NCBI GenBank assembly: GCA_025345505.1 | Contig: JANVCC010000152.1 | Location: 2,427,318-2,491,317 of the forward strand | Direction: 5' to 3' | Length of the DNA stretch: 64,000 nt | From: Todiramphus chloris collaris | Lineage: Eukaryota; Chordata; Aves; Coraciiformes; Alcedinidae | Shown here: piece by piece, positions 1 through 13,600 of the stretch | How positions within the stretch are numbered: the first letter of the stretch is position 1 | Layout of the letters: every line of letters starts with the position of its first letter | Program-made: the position numbers and the translations under genes | The notes under the pieces: generated by a model | Database searches by the model: none | What the model was told of the DNA's origin: nothing | What the model saw: only the letters and a program-made list of their open reading frames with translations

Positions 1-3000
1 ATTAATGGATTCCTTAAAATCTTTTGGCAGTTTTCTTATGTTCTACTTTGAATGTCACAACAGCGAAGTGCTAGCTACAAAAAACACCCCAGTAACTTTT
101 TAGAAAGGCTTTGAGGCTAAAAGAATCAGCATTATCTTTTATCTTTTGTTACTTGAAGTTTAAATAATGCTCCCCCTCCTTCCCTAGTCAGCAAATAGTA
201 CAAAGCCAAATCAAGCTCAAGTTTAAGTAAAGAAAGAAAACAGCCAGATACAAATGAAATGAAGAGACACGGTGATCCAAAATAAACAAATCCTGACACA
301 CATCATTACTAAAGTACACACAGAGGGAATTATAGTGGCTAAATGGGAACTGAAAACTAGAAGACAATGGTACTAGTTTTCACTGCAATGTCCCTGCCTA
401 GGAGAAGGAACTGAATAGTTAGTTTCTCCCTTACATTTATGCATTTCTTTAGATACTTTCAATTTCAAACTAATTTTAGGCATTTGCATCACATCAAATC
501 AATTGGTTTATCTTCCACTCCCAGTTTAAGATGTTGTGTGTTTACTGAGCTACTGAAATGGTAAACCCAGTCCTCTTAGATTTACTATTGAAAAATTGCA
601 GACACCATTCTTCAGCCTGCAGCGTAAGTCCTCCCCAAACACTGAAACATCCACTTCTCCAGAACTCCAGGATCTCAAATACTAAATAAAACCAAACAAT
701 AACCAAGACTTTGCTCATACTGGGCAATCAACCCAGCAAAAAACCTCCTGTGTACAATGCCAGTTCTTTCTTCCAAAACACACTGTCCATCTTCCTTGTA
801 TTGAGCTGAGCCAAACTTAAAAACCATTGTCTATCCTTAGGTATATGTTCTTGATGGAGCCTAATTGACATCACTGAGGAACACAAAACACTTTAGTGTA
901 CCAAAGTCTTAGCAACTGACAGTTTTTCTGGTGTTTTTTTCCTAGTTTACCACTGTTAAACCTCAGTAATATCTGGCTGTGTCTAAGCTTGCTGAACACT
1001 GTAGCTAAGCATCACCAAAGCCCTGGGTTTAGCCAAACTGCCTCAAACGATATAGGCAATGACCTCCAAATGAGCCTTCAAAAGCAAACTACTGCCCTCC
1101 CTACATGCATTTGTGTCACCTGTGCTTCCTATTAATTTTCTATTAAGATCTGTATATAGTGCTTGTGCTTTGTGAACATCTTCAGCACCTAGCAAAGTAT
1201 AAATAACAAAGGGTAAGTGCAAAATTTCTCCTGACATCAAATGCAGATGAAGGTTGATTTGAAATTGGTAACTACTTAAACCAATCCTAAACTGAAGGAG
1301 TACAAAACAGAACATATATTTATCCACCAGAATCTATCTATCCCTTTTCAAAGTTGATCAGAAGACTGCAAAAATTGTATTTCTCAAGAGTTCAAAGGAC
1401 TCTCCAGTGGATCATATCGGACTCAGAATATTTATTTCTTTCCCCTCCTAAATGATGATTTTTTTTCCCTCTATCTTCCTTGTGCTACTTCTTCTCCAGG
1501 TGCATGTGCATTAAGCTGGTTTTCGGGAATCCACATATCAATCTCATAATTTGTTTTCTTCTCCCTTTTTGTCAGTGCCCTGTTCTTCCTCAGAGTTTGT
1601 TTATTGTATTCGCAGAATTTCTTATGTCTCAAAATGCCTCCGGAAAATGACAACATTTGAATAATCATCAAGCTAATCTGATTCCATGAAATATTCAAGT
1701 ACAGCTCCTTAGCTCAACTTGAGGTAAAATGTGAATAGACTATTTTGTTAGTTAAGCTGTACTTTAATATGTTTAGTCGTTTTAATCAAAAGAACCTAAT
1801 TTCTCCTTGTGCATTTCCCAAATTCAAAGAAAATATTCAAAGGTAGTGGAATTTCTGAGCTCATGCACTTTAGGAATTATATAGTAGGCATTAGAGAATT
1901 TTTGGGCTTTGACTTACAACGTTTTCAGAAACCAAAATATCATGAAAATATCGGACATATTTTGAACTGTGATAGAAATTACAATACAGAACTATTTATA
2001 ATTTGAGTTATATGTGATAGTTATTATTCAAAAGTCCAGTTTTTGATAAATTAACAGCACAGGGATGTGAAAAAACCATTATTATGTAATTCAAAGCATA
2101 AATCATTATAAGAAATGACTTTAGAAGAAAGAGTACCTTCAGCTAATGATCATTGTTACAAATATGAAGGGTTTGCATTTCCTATAGGGAATCCCCAAAC
2201 TCTTCAAATATAACAAAATCTCCAGGATGAGGCACTAATTATTTACTGTTAGAAATGTGCAGCCTCCACATCCTGTGCTTTGTCCACAAGACTATTTTTG
2301 CCTCTAACTTCCTACAACATATATTCTTATATATATAAACATACAGTCTTTGCAAACCTTTAAACTGAATCCTGACTTTCAAGTAAATGGTCAGAATGAA
2401 TTTCTGGTTGCTTTGAAAATGGTGCTGCTTCTCATGTGTAAGGCAGGAAATCTATGGGTAACTGGAATATCACACCTCTCCCTGTATGTCATCCCACAGC
2501 CATTTCTATTTGATAGCTAAGAAAGGGGTAGGAGTCTTATCCTCCAGAGCAAAAAATACAAACTGTTTTCTGTTACTTAAGTCATTTTTGCCCATAGGCT
2601 GTTTCCTACACACAGTCTTGTGTAATTCTAATCCCATTCAGCGAGAAAAATGTGAATTTGTCCAATAATCTGGATATTACTAGGTAATTAATATTAGTTC
2701 CTGGATTGTGAAGGCTGAAGGAGTGACAAAGATGTTCCCTAGGAAAATCTATTGGACAGAGCAACCTCTAGGTAGAAAAATAACTGCAGAACACCATCAC
2801 TCAAAAAAAACTCACAAAAAAAGCGACAGTCTGAATCTAGAAAAAAAAGAATGATAATAAATATAGCACAATAGGAAAGAGTAATGTTACCACACTTTGA
2901 AAAATATGTTAGTAATGTAATTGAAATTGCCTTATGCTGTATATAACAATGCATGACAGCTAACCAGGACTTCTAAGTGACTTACTATTTCCCTGGTCAG

Positions 3001-3588
3001 AGATTTGTGCTGATAAGAAATAGCATCCCCACACTCCTTCCAATGCAAAATTCTTTTCTTCCTCACCCCTCCCTCATAAATACCGGTATTTCAAAGTAGC
3101 TCATGAATGCACTTTCCTATCTCAGAAAGAAAAATGCTATTTCAAGAAATTTTAAATGCCTGGAAATGTAAGGATTTTCTTCTTAAAAATATAAAGTTCT
3201 TCTCTTGGTTGAAGCATTGTCATGATGTTTTCCAAGCTGATACATCAATTATGATGGGTTGACGGGCCACATGACATTGCATTGCAGCAAATCATGAAGC
3301 ATTAATCTTGGAAATTAGAGAATAACCCAGACAGACAGACGGACAGACAGACAGATACAAACACACACAAACATACACACCCACACTCCCTTCTCTCCTT
3401 TTAGCTTTGCTAGCTTCTGCTAATTCTGTCCAAAATGAAAAAAAAAAAAAATCATGGAGAGATGCAGTTGTCTGCTTCACAGTGATAATGTAGCTGAAAC
3501 CCTGCCAAACATCCACATAAAGCTGGACACATGCACAGCTGCTCAGGAAAGCTGGTTTTGTGAAGAAAACATGCAAGTTGTTTCTTAC
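1..3588 (-). other. FAT3: Intron downstream of the giant exon (partial)
   Basis: This is intronic sequence, AT-rich and mostly unique. The next FAT3 exon, expected to begin by completing the Gly codon after ITG, was not found here and should lie below position 1. The visible structure is a GACA/CA simple repeat near 3328-3386 and a short A-run near 3436-3450. Open frames here are short, lack domain signatures and look like chance. Confidence 0.75.
3328..3386. repeat. Imperfect (GACA)n and CA-rich microsatellite
   Basis: The run consists of cagacaga units with one cggaca variant, followed by acacacacaaacatacacac. It lies in the intron about 200 bp downstream of the giant exon's donor on the transcript strand. 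Confidence 0.85.
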
Positions 3589-6500
3589 CTGTAATATGGT
3601 AGCTAACCTGCCGGTTGACATCAGATGTGTCTTCATCCCAGGTGCTAAGAACAGCCACAACTTCCCCTGGAGGGTCACTCTCCTTCACTGACCCTCTGTA
3701 CACCTCATGCTCAAAGACGGGTGCGTTATCATTTATATCTGTCACAGTAACTGAGACCAAGGTGGTTGATGACAAGGATAAAGCTTCCCCCAGATCCGAG
3801 GCCACCACTGCAAAGGTGAAAGCAGGATCCTTTTCATGGTCCAAATCCTTCAGTGTGCTGATCCAGCCACTGTTGGTATCAATGGTGAATGCTTCTGTGA
3901 TCTTCTCCAGCTCTGATTCCACCGCAAGTGTATAGGTGACCTGCCCATTTGCACTTGAGTCTGCATCAACTGCTTTAACTTGCATAAGTTTTGTTCCTAT
4001 AGGCATCCCTTCCATTATTATAGCATCATAACTAGCTGTTTCAAACGTGGGCTTGTTGTCATTTACATCCAATACCTTAACCTCCACATCCACAGTCAAC
4101 ACAATGTCTACTTTGTCTAATTGAATGGTGGCTGCAACTTTGAAGTGGAAAGCAGGATTTGTCTCGTGGTCAAGTCTCTTATCCAGTTTTATGAGCCCTG
4201 TGTCTTGCTCTATGATGAAAACCCCATCTTTGTTGTTTTCAGTCATCTCACCATTAACTGTGCTGTACAAAGCACCCTGATTAGGCAAAACATGCAGAAT
4301 GTCAATGGTACTACCTATGAGGGCATCTTCTGCTATGGTAAAAGAATACTGGGGTTGAGAAAAAGAGGGCAAAAGAGTTTCTGGGGGTAAAACATGGATG
4401 TAGACAGGAATGAGGGAATGCTTTACAGGAATGCCACCATCAACTGCTTTGACAAAGAATGACAGAACTGTATTTTTTAGCTGGTTAAAGCTACCTTTGG
4501 TGACCATCCATCCGTTGTCTGGATCTATTTCAAGCAGATCAGCTACTGAAACCGAAGCTTCACTATACAGAGAATAGGTAATTCTGGAATTGGCTCCATC
4601 ATCTGGATCTACTGCTTGCACTTGAGTCACCAAGTAACCCTTCCCAACATCTGCTTTGACACTTGCTCTGTATTCAACTGTCATAAATTGAGGAGCATTG
4701 TCATTCTCATCCACTACTATCACTCTCACAGTGCAAAACGTAGTCCTGCCACCGCCATCAAGGGCTCTCAAAAATATACCAATATCACTTTCCAGAGGGT
4801 TCTCCCTGTCTAACCTCTCAGTTGTCAGGATCTGCCCATTGCTATCAATCAAAAATCGGTCCTTAGCAAAGTCATTTATTATGGAGTAGCTTATCTGGCC
4901 ATATACACCAGAATCCCCATCTGTTGCCTTCACATGGATTACCTTAGTTCCAGGAGCAACATTTTCTCTAACCTCTGCAACATAAACACTCTGCGAAAAC
5001 ACAGGACTATACAGGTTGGCCCCAAGGATCTGTATATGCACCTGAGCTGTGCTGGTGAACAGCCCGTCGGACACGGAGACATTCAGACTGTACATGGGCT
5101 CCATTCTCTGTTTGCGATGGTTGGAAAGGGTGATAACACCACTCTTGCTGTCCATAATAAAACTGGTCCGATCGTTTCCTGATAGGATGCTGTATTCCAG
5201 TCTGTCAAAATCAGAGCTGTCAGCATCAGAGGCTTGGACGCAAGTCACAAAATGACCTCGCGGTGCCAGTTCGCTCACATATGATTCATATATTAACTGG
5301 TTAAACACTGGAGGGTTGTCATTCATATCCGTTATTGAGATACTAACGAGCACCTCACTGCTTAGCGGTGGGAACCCATTATCAGTTGCTCTGACTTTCA
5401 AGGTGCACTGCTGTATGAGTTCATGATCCAGCATCCGGGCTGTCAGAATTAGGCCACTGGTGCCGTCTATATGGAAATAGTCTGTGCTGTTAAAGGTGTC
5501 CTGGACTATCTGATACTGAACAATCTTGTTATTGCCAGAGTCAGCATCAATAGCAACAACCTGCAGTACAGGAGTCCCAATCAAAGATGCTTCGGACAAA
5601 GTAGCATTATAAGCAGACTGATCAAAAACTGGAGGATTATCATTAACATCATTAATGATCAAGTCCACAGTGACCTCAGCTCGAGCACCAGTGAGGGCAT
5701 CGCTGGCTCGCACCATCAGCTTGAAAAGAGAATTTATTTCATAGTCCAGTGGGCTGATGACACTCAGAACTCCAGTATCAAAGTCAATATTGAATTGGTT
5801 GTAAGGATCTCCATCGACAATGATATAAATGATACCCTGGCCTTCTGGACTGGTTGCATTTATGCTTAAAATCGGCGTGTGCATTTCCACATCTTCATTC
5901 ACAGAAGCTGTATAGAAGGGCTTGTCAAATACAGGCATCGCTTTGTTAACAATAGTAATGGGGAGCTCTACTGAAGCAGACAATGATGGGTTACCACCGT
6001 CTTTTGCAAGAATGACCACCAGATACTCTATATTAGACAAATCAGAATTGAAGGCTTCCTTTAAAGTGACACTGCCAGATCCTCTATCAATTTCAAAATG
6101 TCCGTAGTCTTCCTTCAGAAGATATGACACCTCCCCATTTTCATCCTTATCTTTATCAATAGCCGTCACGCGATATATCAGGGTACCAGGCTCAGCATCA
6201 ACTTGCACAGCAGCATAGTATGGAAGCCCAATGAACACTGGGGCATTGTCATTTATATCCTCAATGTAAACCCTCACCACCACTCGAGCGACACGAAGGT
6301 GATCTAGTTCACGGCTTGCTTCCACCACCAACTCATACAGCTCTTGTTCCTCTCGGTCAAAGGGGATGCCAGTTGTCTGAATGACTCCTGAGGTGGATTT
6401 GATTTTAAATTTGTTGCCCGGGTTTAATATACTGTATTTCAAAGGCTCATTGAGGCGGTTACCAACAGCATTCACCACAGCGATCTTTGTGATATTGGTG

Positions 6501-7662
6501 CTGTTTTCTGAGATGGATGTGGAATAAAAATTTTGTGTGAAATGGAGCCCACTATCCATGGCTTCTTTTACCATTATTGTCACCATAGCAGTGCTATAAA
6601 ATTTCCCATCAGATACTCTTACTATTAGCATATAATGGTCTTTGGAAAGGCTATTGTTTTTAATAGTGAGTACTCCTGTGCTTGAATCAATTAAAAAGTG
6701 GTCCATATTGCCTTCAATTAGACTATATGTTAGTTCAGGAGGTATCTCTGAATCTGGGTCTGTAGCCTTGACTTTGAGAACTTCAACACCAACGTATGTG
6801 GGCAGCAGCAAGACTGTCTCAAATACAGCCTGGCTGAAGATTGGTGGGTTGTCATTGACATCAGTTACCTCAATGGTCACTTCAACTGGGCTCTCTGCTG
6901 TAAGCTGGGGATTCCCACTGTCTCTAACATGCACATGGAAGTGGAAGTGAGCTATTGTTTCATGATCTAGATTTGCAATTGTTCTGATCGCACCTGTGCT
7001 GGAATCCACTGTGAAATATTTTTTTGCAGTAGATTCAACAATCTGGTAGACAAGCAAAGCATTCTGGTTGCTATCAGCATCAGTGGCACGTATTACAAGG
7101 GGGCTGTTATTTGCACTCCGGACTATGCTATTTATAGGAGCAGCTTCGCTTATGCTGCCTGAGTACTGAGAGAAGAGAAAAACTGGTGGGTTATCATTTT
7201 CATCAACAATTTGAATGTTGACAGTGGCATTTGATGCCATGCCTGCCATATTTGTTGCCTGTACGATAAGCTGATAGAAGGAAGCATGTTCATAATCAAG
7301 GGCCTTTTGACTGGTGATCACTCCAGAATACGGGTTTATAGTGAAGACTCCATCCATGTTCCCATCTTTAACCTCATAAACTAACGTGGACTGACTGATG
7401 GCAGAGAGAGAGATGACAGAAGTACCAATATCCACATTTTCATTAACCTCCGCTTGGTATTCTTTGAGAGTAAACTTAGGGTGGGAGTTATCTGCCATCG
7501 TCACAGATATCCGCACAATTGCTGTTGCAGACAGTGGTGGAGAACCTTGATCGGCCACTTTTACTGACAAAACAAACTGCCCCATTGCAGTTAAGTCTGG
7601 CTCCTTCAGTAATGTAATGATTCCTAAAACTGGTTCAATCTTGAATGTGTTTCCCGTATTTC
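3589..7662 (-). CDS. FAT3: FAT3 exon G: giant exon encoding twelve complete cadherin repeats
   Basis: A single exon of 4074 nt, phase 1 to phase 1, between acceptor tgtgttttag and donor gtaaga. It starts by completing a Gly codon ([11 protein letters not shown]), finishes the repeat begun in exon F, carries twelve full cadherin repeats, and ends about 40 residues into the next one at VSYHITG. Canonical DxNDN linkers follow repeats 1, 2, 4, 6, 7, 9, 11 and 12. Five junctions lack the motif: [34 protein letters not shown] and PPETLLPSF. Several N-glycosylation sequons (for example SNAT, NSTNIT, FNST) and few cysteines suit an ectodomain. The open frame runs on to 3452, but that part is intron: a consensus donor lies at 3588 and Fat homology stops there. 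A roughly 4-kb exon at this point is a hallmark of FAT1/FAT3-type genes. Confidence 0.93.
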
Positions 7663-10600
7663 CTAAAACACAAATATTGGAAGCAAATTAGAAATTAAAT
7701 ACAGTGAACTTAATCATAATTTAAACCAGGAGCAATTAGCCGCAATTTATTAAAACCAGCATAGAACAATTCTAAAGGCCCTTTTCCTTCCAGAAAATCA
7801 GGTGCCTCAGTAGATGGTATAGGTGTTCAAACCTTCAGATACTCAGGTGCTGCTATCTATATCTTGATTCTGAGTATCAAGATCTGAGCAAGTGCTGCAT
7901 GTACATTACATTAGTCGGAAAAAGCATTCCTAAATTGTGGGAATTAGTCAAATACATGTACACCTAAGGCAAAGAAACTAGATCAGAGGCTAACAAGCCA
8001 ATTACATGACAAATGGATAGCAACTCAGGCTCTTAATTGAAGGGGATATTAAGCAACTGTAGAGAAGATTACAGTAGTTCAAGACTCAAAGAACTGAATA
8101 TAAGAAGGATAAAATGGTATTTAGAAAAATACACCAGAACAAATAGCATAGAAGAGATTCAAGTATCTTGTGGCACAAGGTTTATCATGTGGTCTCTGAG
8201 GAGGATGAATCTAGATGAACGAGATTTAGCAGAAAATGTCATGAAATGTTTGTTGTAACATGGAAACAGGGATATCACTAACTGCATAAAGGTGAAAACA
8301 GTGAGTTTGGATCATGGACCTTCTCTGAGATAATTTGTTCTTTTCAGTCTTTTTGCCAACCTCTTCTTCAGCAAGACATATTCAAACCTTTTGATACGTA
8401 TCCTTACCCTGTAATTAGAGATTGTCTTTATTAGGCAACCATTATTTTGCTGGTTCCCTGAGTGCCTGCTTAAAGTATTTGGATGCTGCCTGTGTATATG
8501 GCATAGATAAGCACACAGACTATTTTTTTCTGAATTTGATTCTAAATACAAACAGTATGTACTGAGTTACAGCAATTCCAATCATTATAACATGTTCCTG
8601 CTATTGTAATTTACACTTTAAAATCTAGAACTGCTTTCCATCTGCAGTCAAGTATCCATCCATGACTTAGAGAGAAATATGTCTTGAGTAACTGGTAGTA
8701 AACAAGAGATTTTCTCTTAATGGTGATTGTTACAGGTGCTGTGCACAGAACAGTAAATGTGAAAATTGTAGCTAGAATACCAAATACATGGAACTGTAAA
8801 TGAAGTGAGTTAATATGAACTATTTTTAAGATGTGATTCAGTATCTGTTGTAAATTTTGTGGCTTGGAGGCTAATTTAAGCTGTGTAATACTGTATGTAG
8901 TACAATACAGGTAGTGGCTTTCTATTTCTAGCCATCCTTTCAGATCAGTAAAGTTTACTCTACTAGCTAAAACAAAAATTGTGCTATTCACTGAGGAACT
9001 GAGATTCTCTGCCAGAGCTACAAATTCTCACAAAGAACACAGTATCTATCACATTTGCAGACGCTACAAACACCGCTGCCGTCATTGTATCAGTGCTTGC
9101 TAATACAAATAATTTTTAGCCACCGACTGCTTCATGTAGGACCAGAGCTGGCTCTTCTCCTTTAGGAATTTCTTATGGAATTACACAAAAGCTACTTTCT
9201 TTACCAATTGCTCTCTTCATATGTAAGTAATTCCCCTGAAAAAAAGGGCTGTGTACAATCTAAATGCTGCAGTTAAAATCAGTATCCCCAACTGCAGATT
9301 TTATGGATCATAGAAACTACAGCAGCAGAAGACTGAATTTTGATGCATTTGGGATTTGAACATCTGCAGATAATGAAACTGCGGGGAGTGTATGGCTTAG
9401 AGTAAATGGAAGTTTGAAGTCTGACATTGCAGGGAAAGATCATGATGAAACAGAAACAGGCTGTAATAGAAGAGAAAGCCTCTAGAAAAGAGAAAAAACA
9501 TGCAGACTAGAAAGCACCAACTAAAAAGGAACAGCTAAAGCATTCTTTCTAATAATCATATTATTCTGTCTGCATCATGTATGACTCTATTTTCAGTGTA
9601 CGGGAGCTATACTTCCGGCATGTCAAGTTGCTCTTTACTTCATAATGGCACCCATAGGTGATTGGATTGGAGACCACAATAGTAAAAAGGTGTCAGGAAA
9701 AATCTAGGAACAGTCTTGAAAAACATTGCTGCAGGAACTTGATCTGGTCTTCTCAGAGGTTGTTCTATAAGACACAGCATTGTCCTTCCTGGGCATGTGT
9801 AAAATTTTCCCTGCCCTAAGTTAAAGGCCACTGGAGAATACTGAGAAATAGCTGGCATGACCAAATGCATAAAGGAAATATTTGGTTTGTAGTGCTAAGA
9901 CCTTTGTAGGATTACAAGGGTCAGCACTTTTATCTGCAAAAGACTTCACCTCCTGGTTTGCTTAAGGGACTTTACTTCCACAGAGCACACAGGGTAATGA
10001 CAGGAAAAAGTTCCTTGGGTCTTCTCTAAGCTTCAGGTTATATTATCTTAATTTAAGGTGTGAACTTGAATTATGCATAGTTAAATCAATATGAGATGAA
10101 GTAGATATTCTTAGTTCATCACTTATTTTTTGTCATTTAGCCTATTCTTAATTGATGTAAGCCATCCTACCTAGTGATAAATCTTTATAACAATATAGGG
10201 ATAAATAATGATCCTATAGGATCAGAGCCTAATGCTAGGAAAGGCCTGTGATCTGATTAATGTGGGGACTATCTGCAGTATATGAGACTTCTTTTTAGGA
10301 CAATACAGGTATCAAGCTTTGCTATTATTACAATGGAAAGATTCATATTAGGAAAAAAACCCCAACAATGTAGAAATGAAACATTAAAAATCCAAAGGTT
10401 AAAAATTTTTACTTTCTCCTCTCTCTTTCAGGCACGCCTCTCGTATATATGTTAATGGTTTCTCTCACAGATAATTCTTAACTTCAGATCCATATGAGCC
10501 AGAGAAAGTTACATTCATTTGCATGTGTGGCAGAGATAATGCAAATTTTTCATGACCGTGCTGTTGCACTGGCAGGGAATGCTTTTGCTGGTACAGATTA

Positions 10601-13600
10601 TGTGGTGAATGTAAATATCAAGAGCTGAACAGCAAAAGCAATTGCAATCTGGTTTCACCATGCCCTCCCTTAGTTTCAAGGGACCTTGAGCCATTAAAAT
10701 GCTATGGCCTTTCTGACAGAAGTTTTTAGCATAGCCCTGGTGTTAAGTCTCCATGCTCCTCTGATCTGAATATTGGCAAAGATTCCAGGACATGCCAGGT
10801 GTTGTGGCATTTGTTTATGGAGGATCCACTGTATACTAGACTGAAGCCAGAAATCTGAAAACAAGGCTGTAGCTTTCAATAAGTATCTTCTGTCTTGGTT
10901 TTGAACCCATAACTTAGAGGTAAAAGGCTCCACAGACATCTAGTGAACATGAATGAGATTTTGTTCTGAGTGGTTTTAGGTATAGTAGCTCCAAAATGAA
11001 AAACAACCAACAGGAAGATATCTACTTTGACCAGCTCTAGAGGAGAAGGTAGACCAAAGAATTTGACTTGTGTATCAAGATGGATCACCATCACAGCACT
11101 TCTCTGGGTATGATATCAATTATGATACTACATTTTCAGCCTTTCTCCTAACCTGCTTCAATAGTGTAGATAAGCTCTGCGTTTTCTCCTTTGTCTTTGT
11201 CCAAAGCCGTGACCTGCAAGACTGCTGATCCAATTGCTGCTGATTCAAACACTGAGGCTTCATACAACGGGCTGGTAAAGTACGGACTATGGTCATTGGA
11301 GTCTTCCACATTTATGATGACTCTGGCCAGATTTCTTCTATAAGGGAATTCTTGATCTCGGACCTATAGAACAAACGTGTAATATACATCTTGATATCCA
11401 TCTAGCAAAACTTTCAAAAATATTACTCGAGTACTAATAATACTTTCAGTTCTATTTAATACAAAGTAATAAAAAAATCCATTTGTCCCAGTCTCAACTA
11501 CATTCACATGCAAGACAGTAGACAGTAAAATTAAAGAAACAGGAAGAGCTTAGGGACTTTCTTTTTCACTTGTGAAAAAATGCATAGCAATTAAACATCA
11601 TGACATGAATTTTTAAAGTGGCTACCACATGGCATCTTAAATACGGCATTATGTTTGCAGCAAATACTCTTTTTTTAATTAGATGCTAAATGGTCATGCC
11701 TTTGCCCAGCCCTTCTCTGTTTTACAACACAGAGGCAAATAAACTGCCTACTGCTCCTTCTTTCAAAGAGCTACAAGCAACTTTGATCAACCCATTATGA
11801 TCAGTTGTGTGTCAGTCTAGTGCTTGTAGTTGTCAATGGACTTTTTCACCATTATATACGTACACACCTTTTTGAAGATGACGATACCAATACTTAACAG
11901 AGTAGGAATTACCTTAAGAAGTATTGAGCACTTCCAACAGAGGTATCATTTATCACAACTCTCTCAACCCCATACAAAATATCTTAGCACTCCTACACTG
12001 ATAATCCTGCCAACATGATCCCCAAAAGTTTGGTTCTTCTTAAGTAGAGCTGAAAACCTCAGGTGGAGATTAAAATCAAGCACCATCTAACACCTAAAAA
12101 TGGAAATTACTTCTGTCAGCCATGTCCTTCTGTGATTCAGGTTATGTTTATTTCTTAGCCTGCTCACCAATGGACTTGCACTTTGTTCCTCTATGAACTG
12201 AGAACTCACTCAGCTTCTGCTCACTGGATCTCCCAGCAGCTCTCTGAGTCCCAGGGTCCCCTGCCCAAAGATGGCCCCATACCTAATATATCATGAGCTG
12301 TACCTTCAAAGATCTCTTCTGCAGGTGTCTCAAGTGGTTAAAGAGCAGACAATTTTCACTTAATACCAGAAAGACTTGTGTTCTGTAATTTAGGCAAACT
12401 GTGCAGAAAATGTCAATTAATTTCTTTTTCTGCATACCCAAACTTTTTGGAAATGTAGATGAAAGCTATTTTGTATATCAGCTGAAATGTACTGAAATAA
12501 GTCTGAAAAAGTAAACTATAAAGGAGGCTTGCATTCAGAAAGGCTGTGGAATTCTCTATGGCAAGAAAGTAGTTATGTCCCTGTGAATAACTTCTCAAAC
12601 AACTTTCAGCCTCACTTCAGGAACTCTGAAAATTACTTTGAGTGAGAGGACCAGATGCCAAGAGATTAAATAAATTCCTGCTTGCTCTCCCTTGAGATAG
12701 CAAATCATATCATATTCCATACAATTAATTCACAATACGTTTCCCCAAAAGACCAAATAAAAAATGTAAAATAAATACACAGCAGGGCAGGCAAGATGAA
12801 ATTAATGACTACTTACCACACTAGGAGTCCTTTGCTTATGCAAAAACTAAGGCACGTATGCACTGAAGCAGGTGCCAAGTGAATATTGTATTCTTACCAT
12901 AACATTAAGGATGTGCTTATCTTGAGCTTCATGATCTAATCTCTCAGCAGTATAGAGCACCCCAGTGCTGGGATCAATTCTGAATTTTCTCATGCTGACT
13001 GTATCGATGCTGCTGTGAATAGTGTAGCTCAATTTATGCTTTTCATCTCTGTCTATAGCTTCAATCTGCAGAATTTCAGTATCAGGAAGGATGTCCTCTG
13101 AAATGGTGACATCGTAACTCGGGTGAGAGAATTCTGGGCCATTATCATTGTTATCCAATACTTTGATAAGAACCTGCAGTTAGCATAAAGAAAAACATTT
13201 GAAGTTATTGAAGTCTAGTCAGATTACTCAATAGGCACCTAGAGAAATGTAATCTATTTTAGATGGCTGATGGTGTTATGCTGATGTATGGTGGGACTTG
13301 GAAACATCATTTCATATTACACACTTACTGTTTAGATCAAAAGAAATAGTAAGGATATGAGTTTGGAGGTAAAATATTCCTAATTATAAGACCTGCTCAG
13401 AACCTGCCATAGAAGTCTGTTTTTTAAATATTTATAGATTGGAAAATATTCCTAAAGTGGTCACAGGAAAGGTTTTCTCATCCCTTGTAACTGTTCTGGT
13501 TACAAGAGACTTCTAGAGCTATTATGGGATTTCCTTTCCCTTTGCTATTAAGAAGGTTATAAAGAATCCTTTTCACGTTACTTAAATTTGCTTTTTATAC

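Noticed and set aside
3452-3588. Continuation of the giant cadherin frame past 3589
   Set aside because: A consensus donor (CAG|gtaaga) sits at the point where Fat homology ends, and the following residues are not cadherin-like. The frame simply stays open into the intron.
3292-3678. 128-codon minus-strand frame overlapping the giant exon's end
   Set aside because: It is in a different frame from the cadherin coding, crosses a splice site and a microsatellite, and has no domain.
3589-7662. Assignment to FAT1, FAT2 or FAT4 in place of FAT3
   Set aside because: The exon plan fits FAT1 and FAT3, but several peptide segments match what I know of FAT3 better than FAT1. FAT2 and FAT4 are more distant. 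Phylogenetic placement would settle it.
8611-8991. 126-codon minus-strand frame in the intron between exons F and G
   Set aside because: Isolated, AT-rich, without domain or splice support; compatible with chance.
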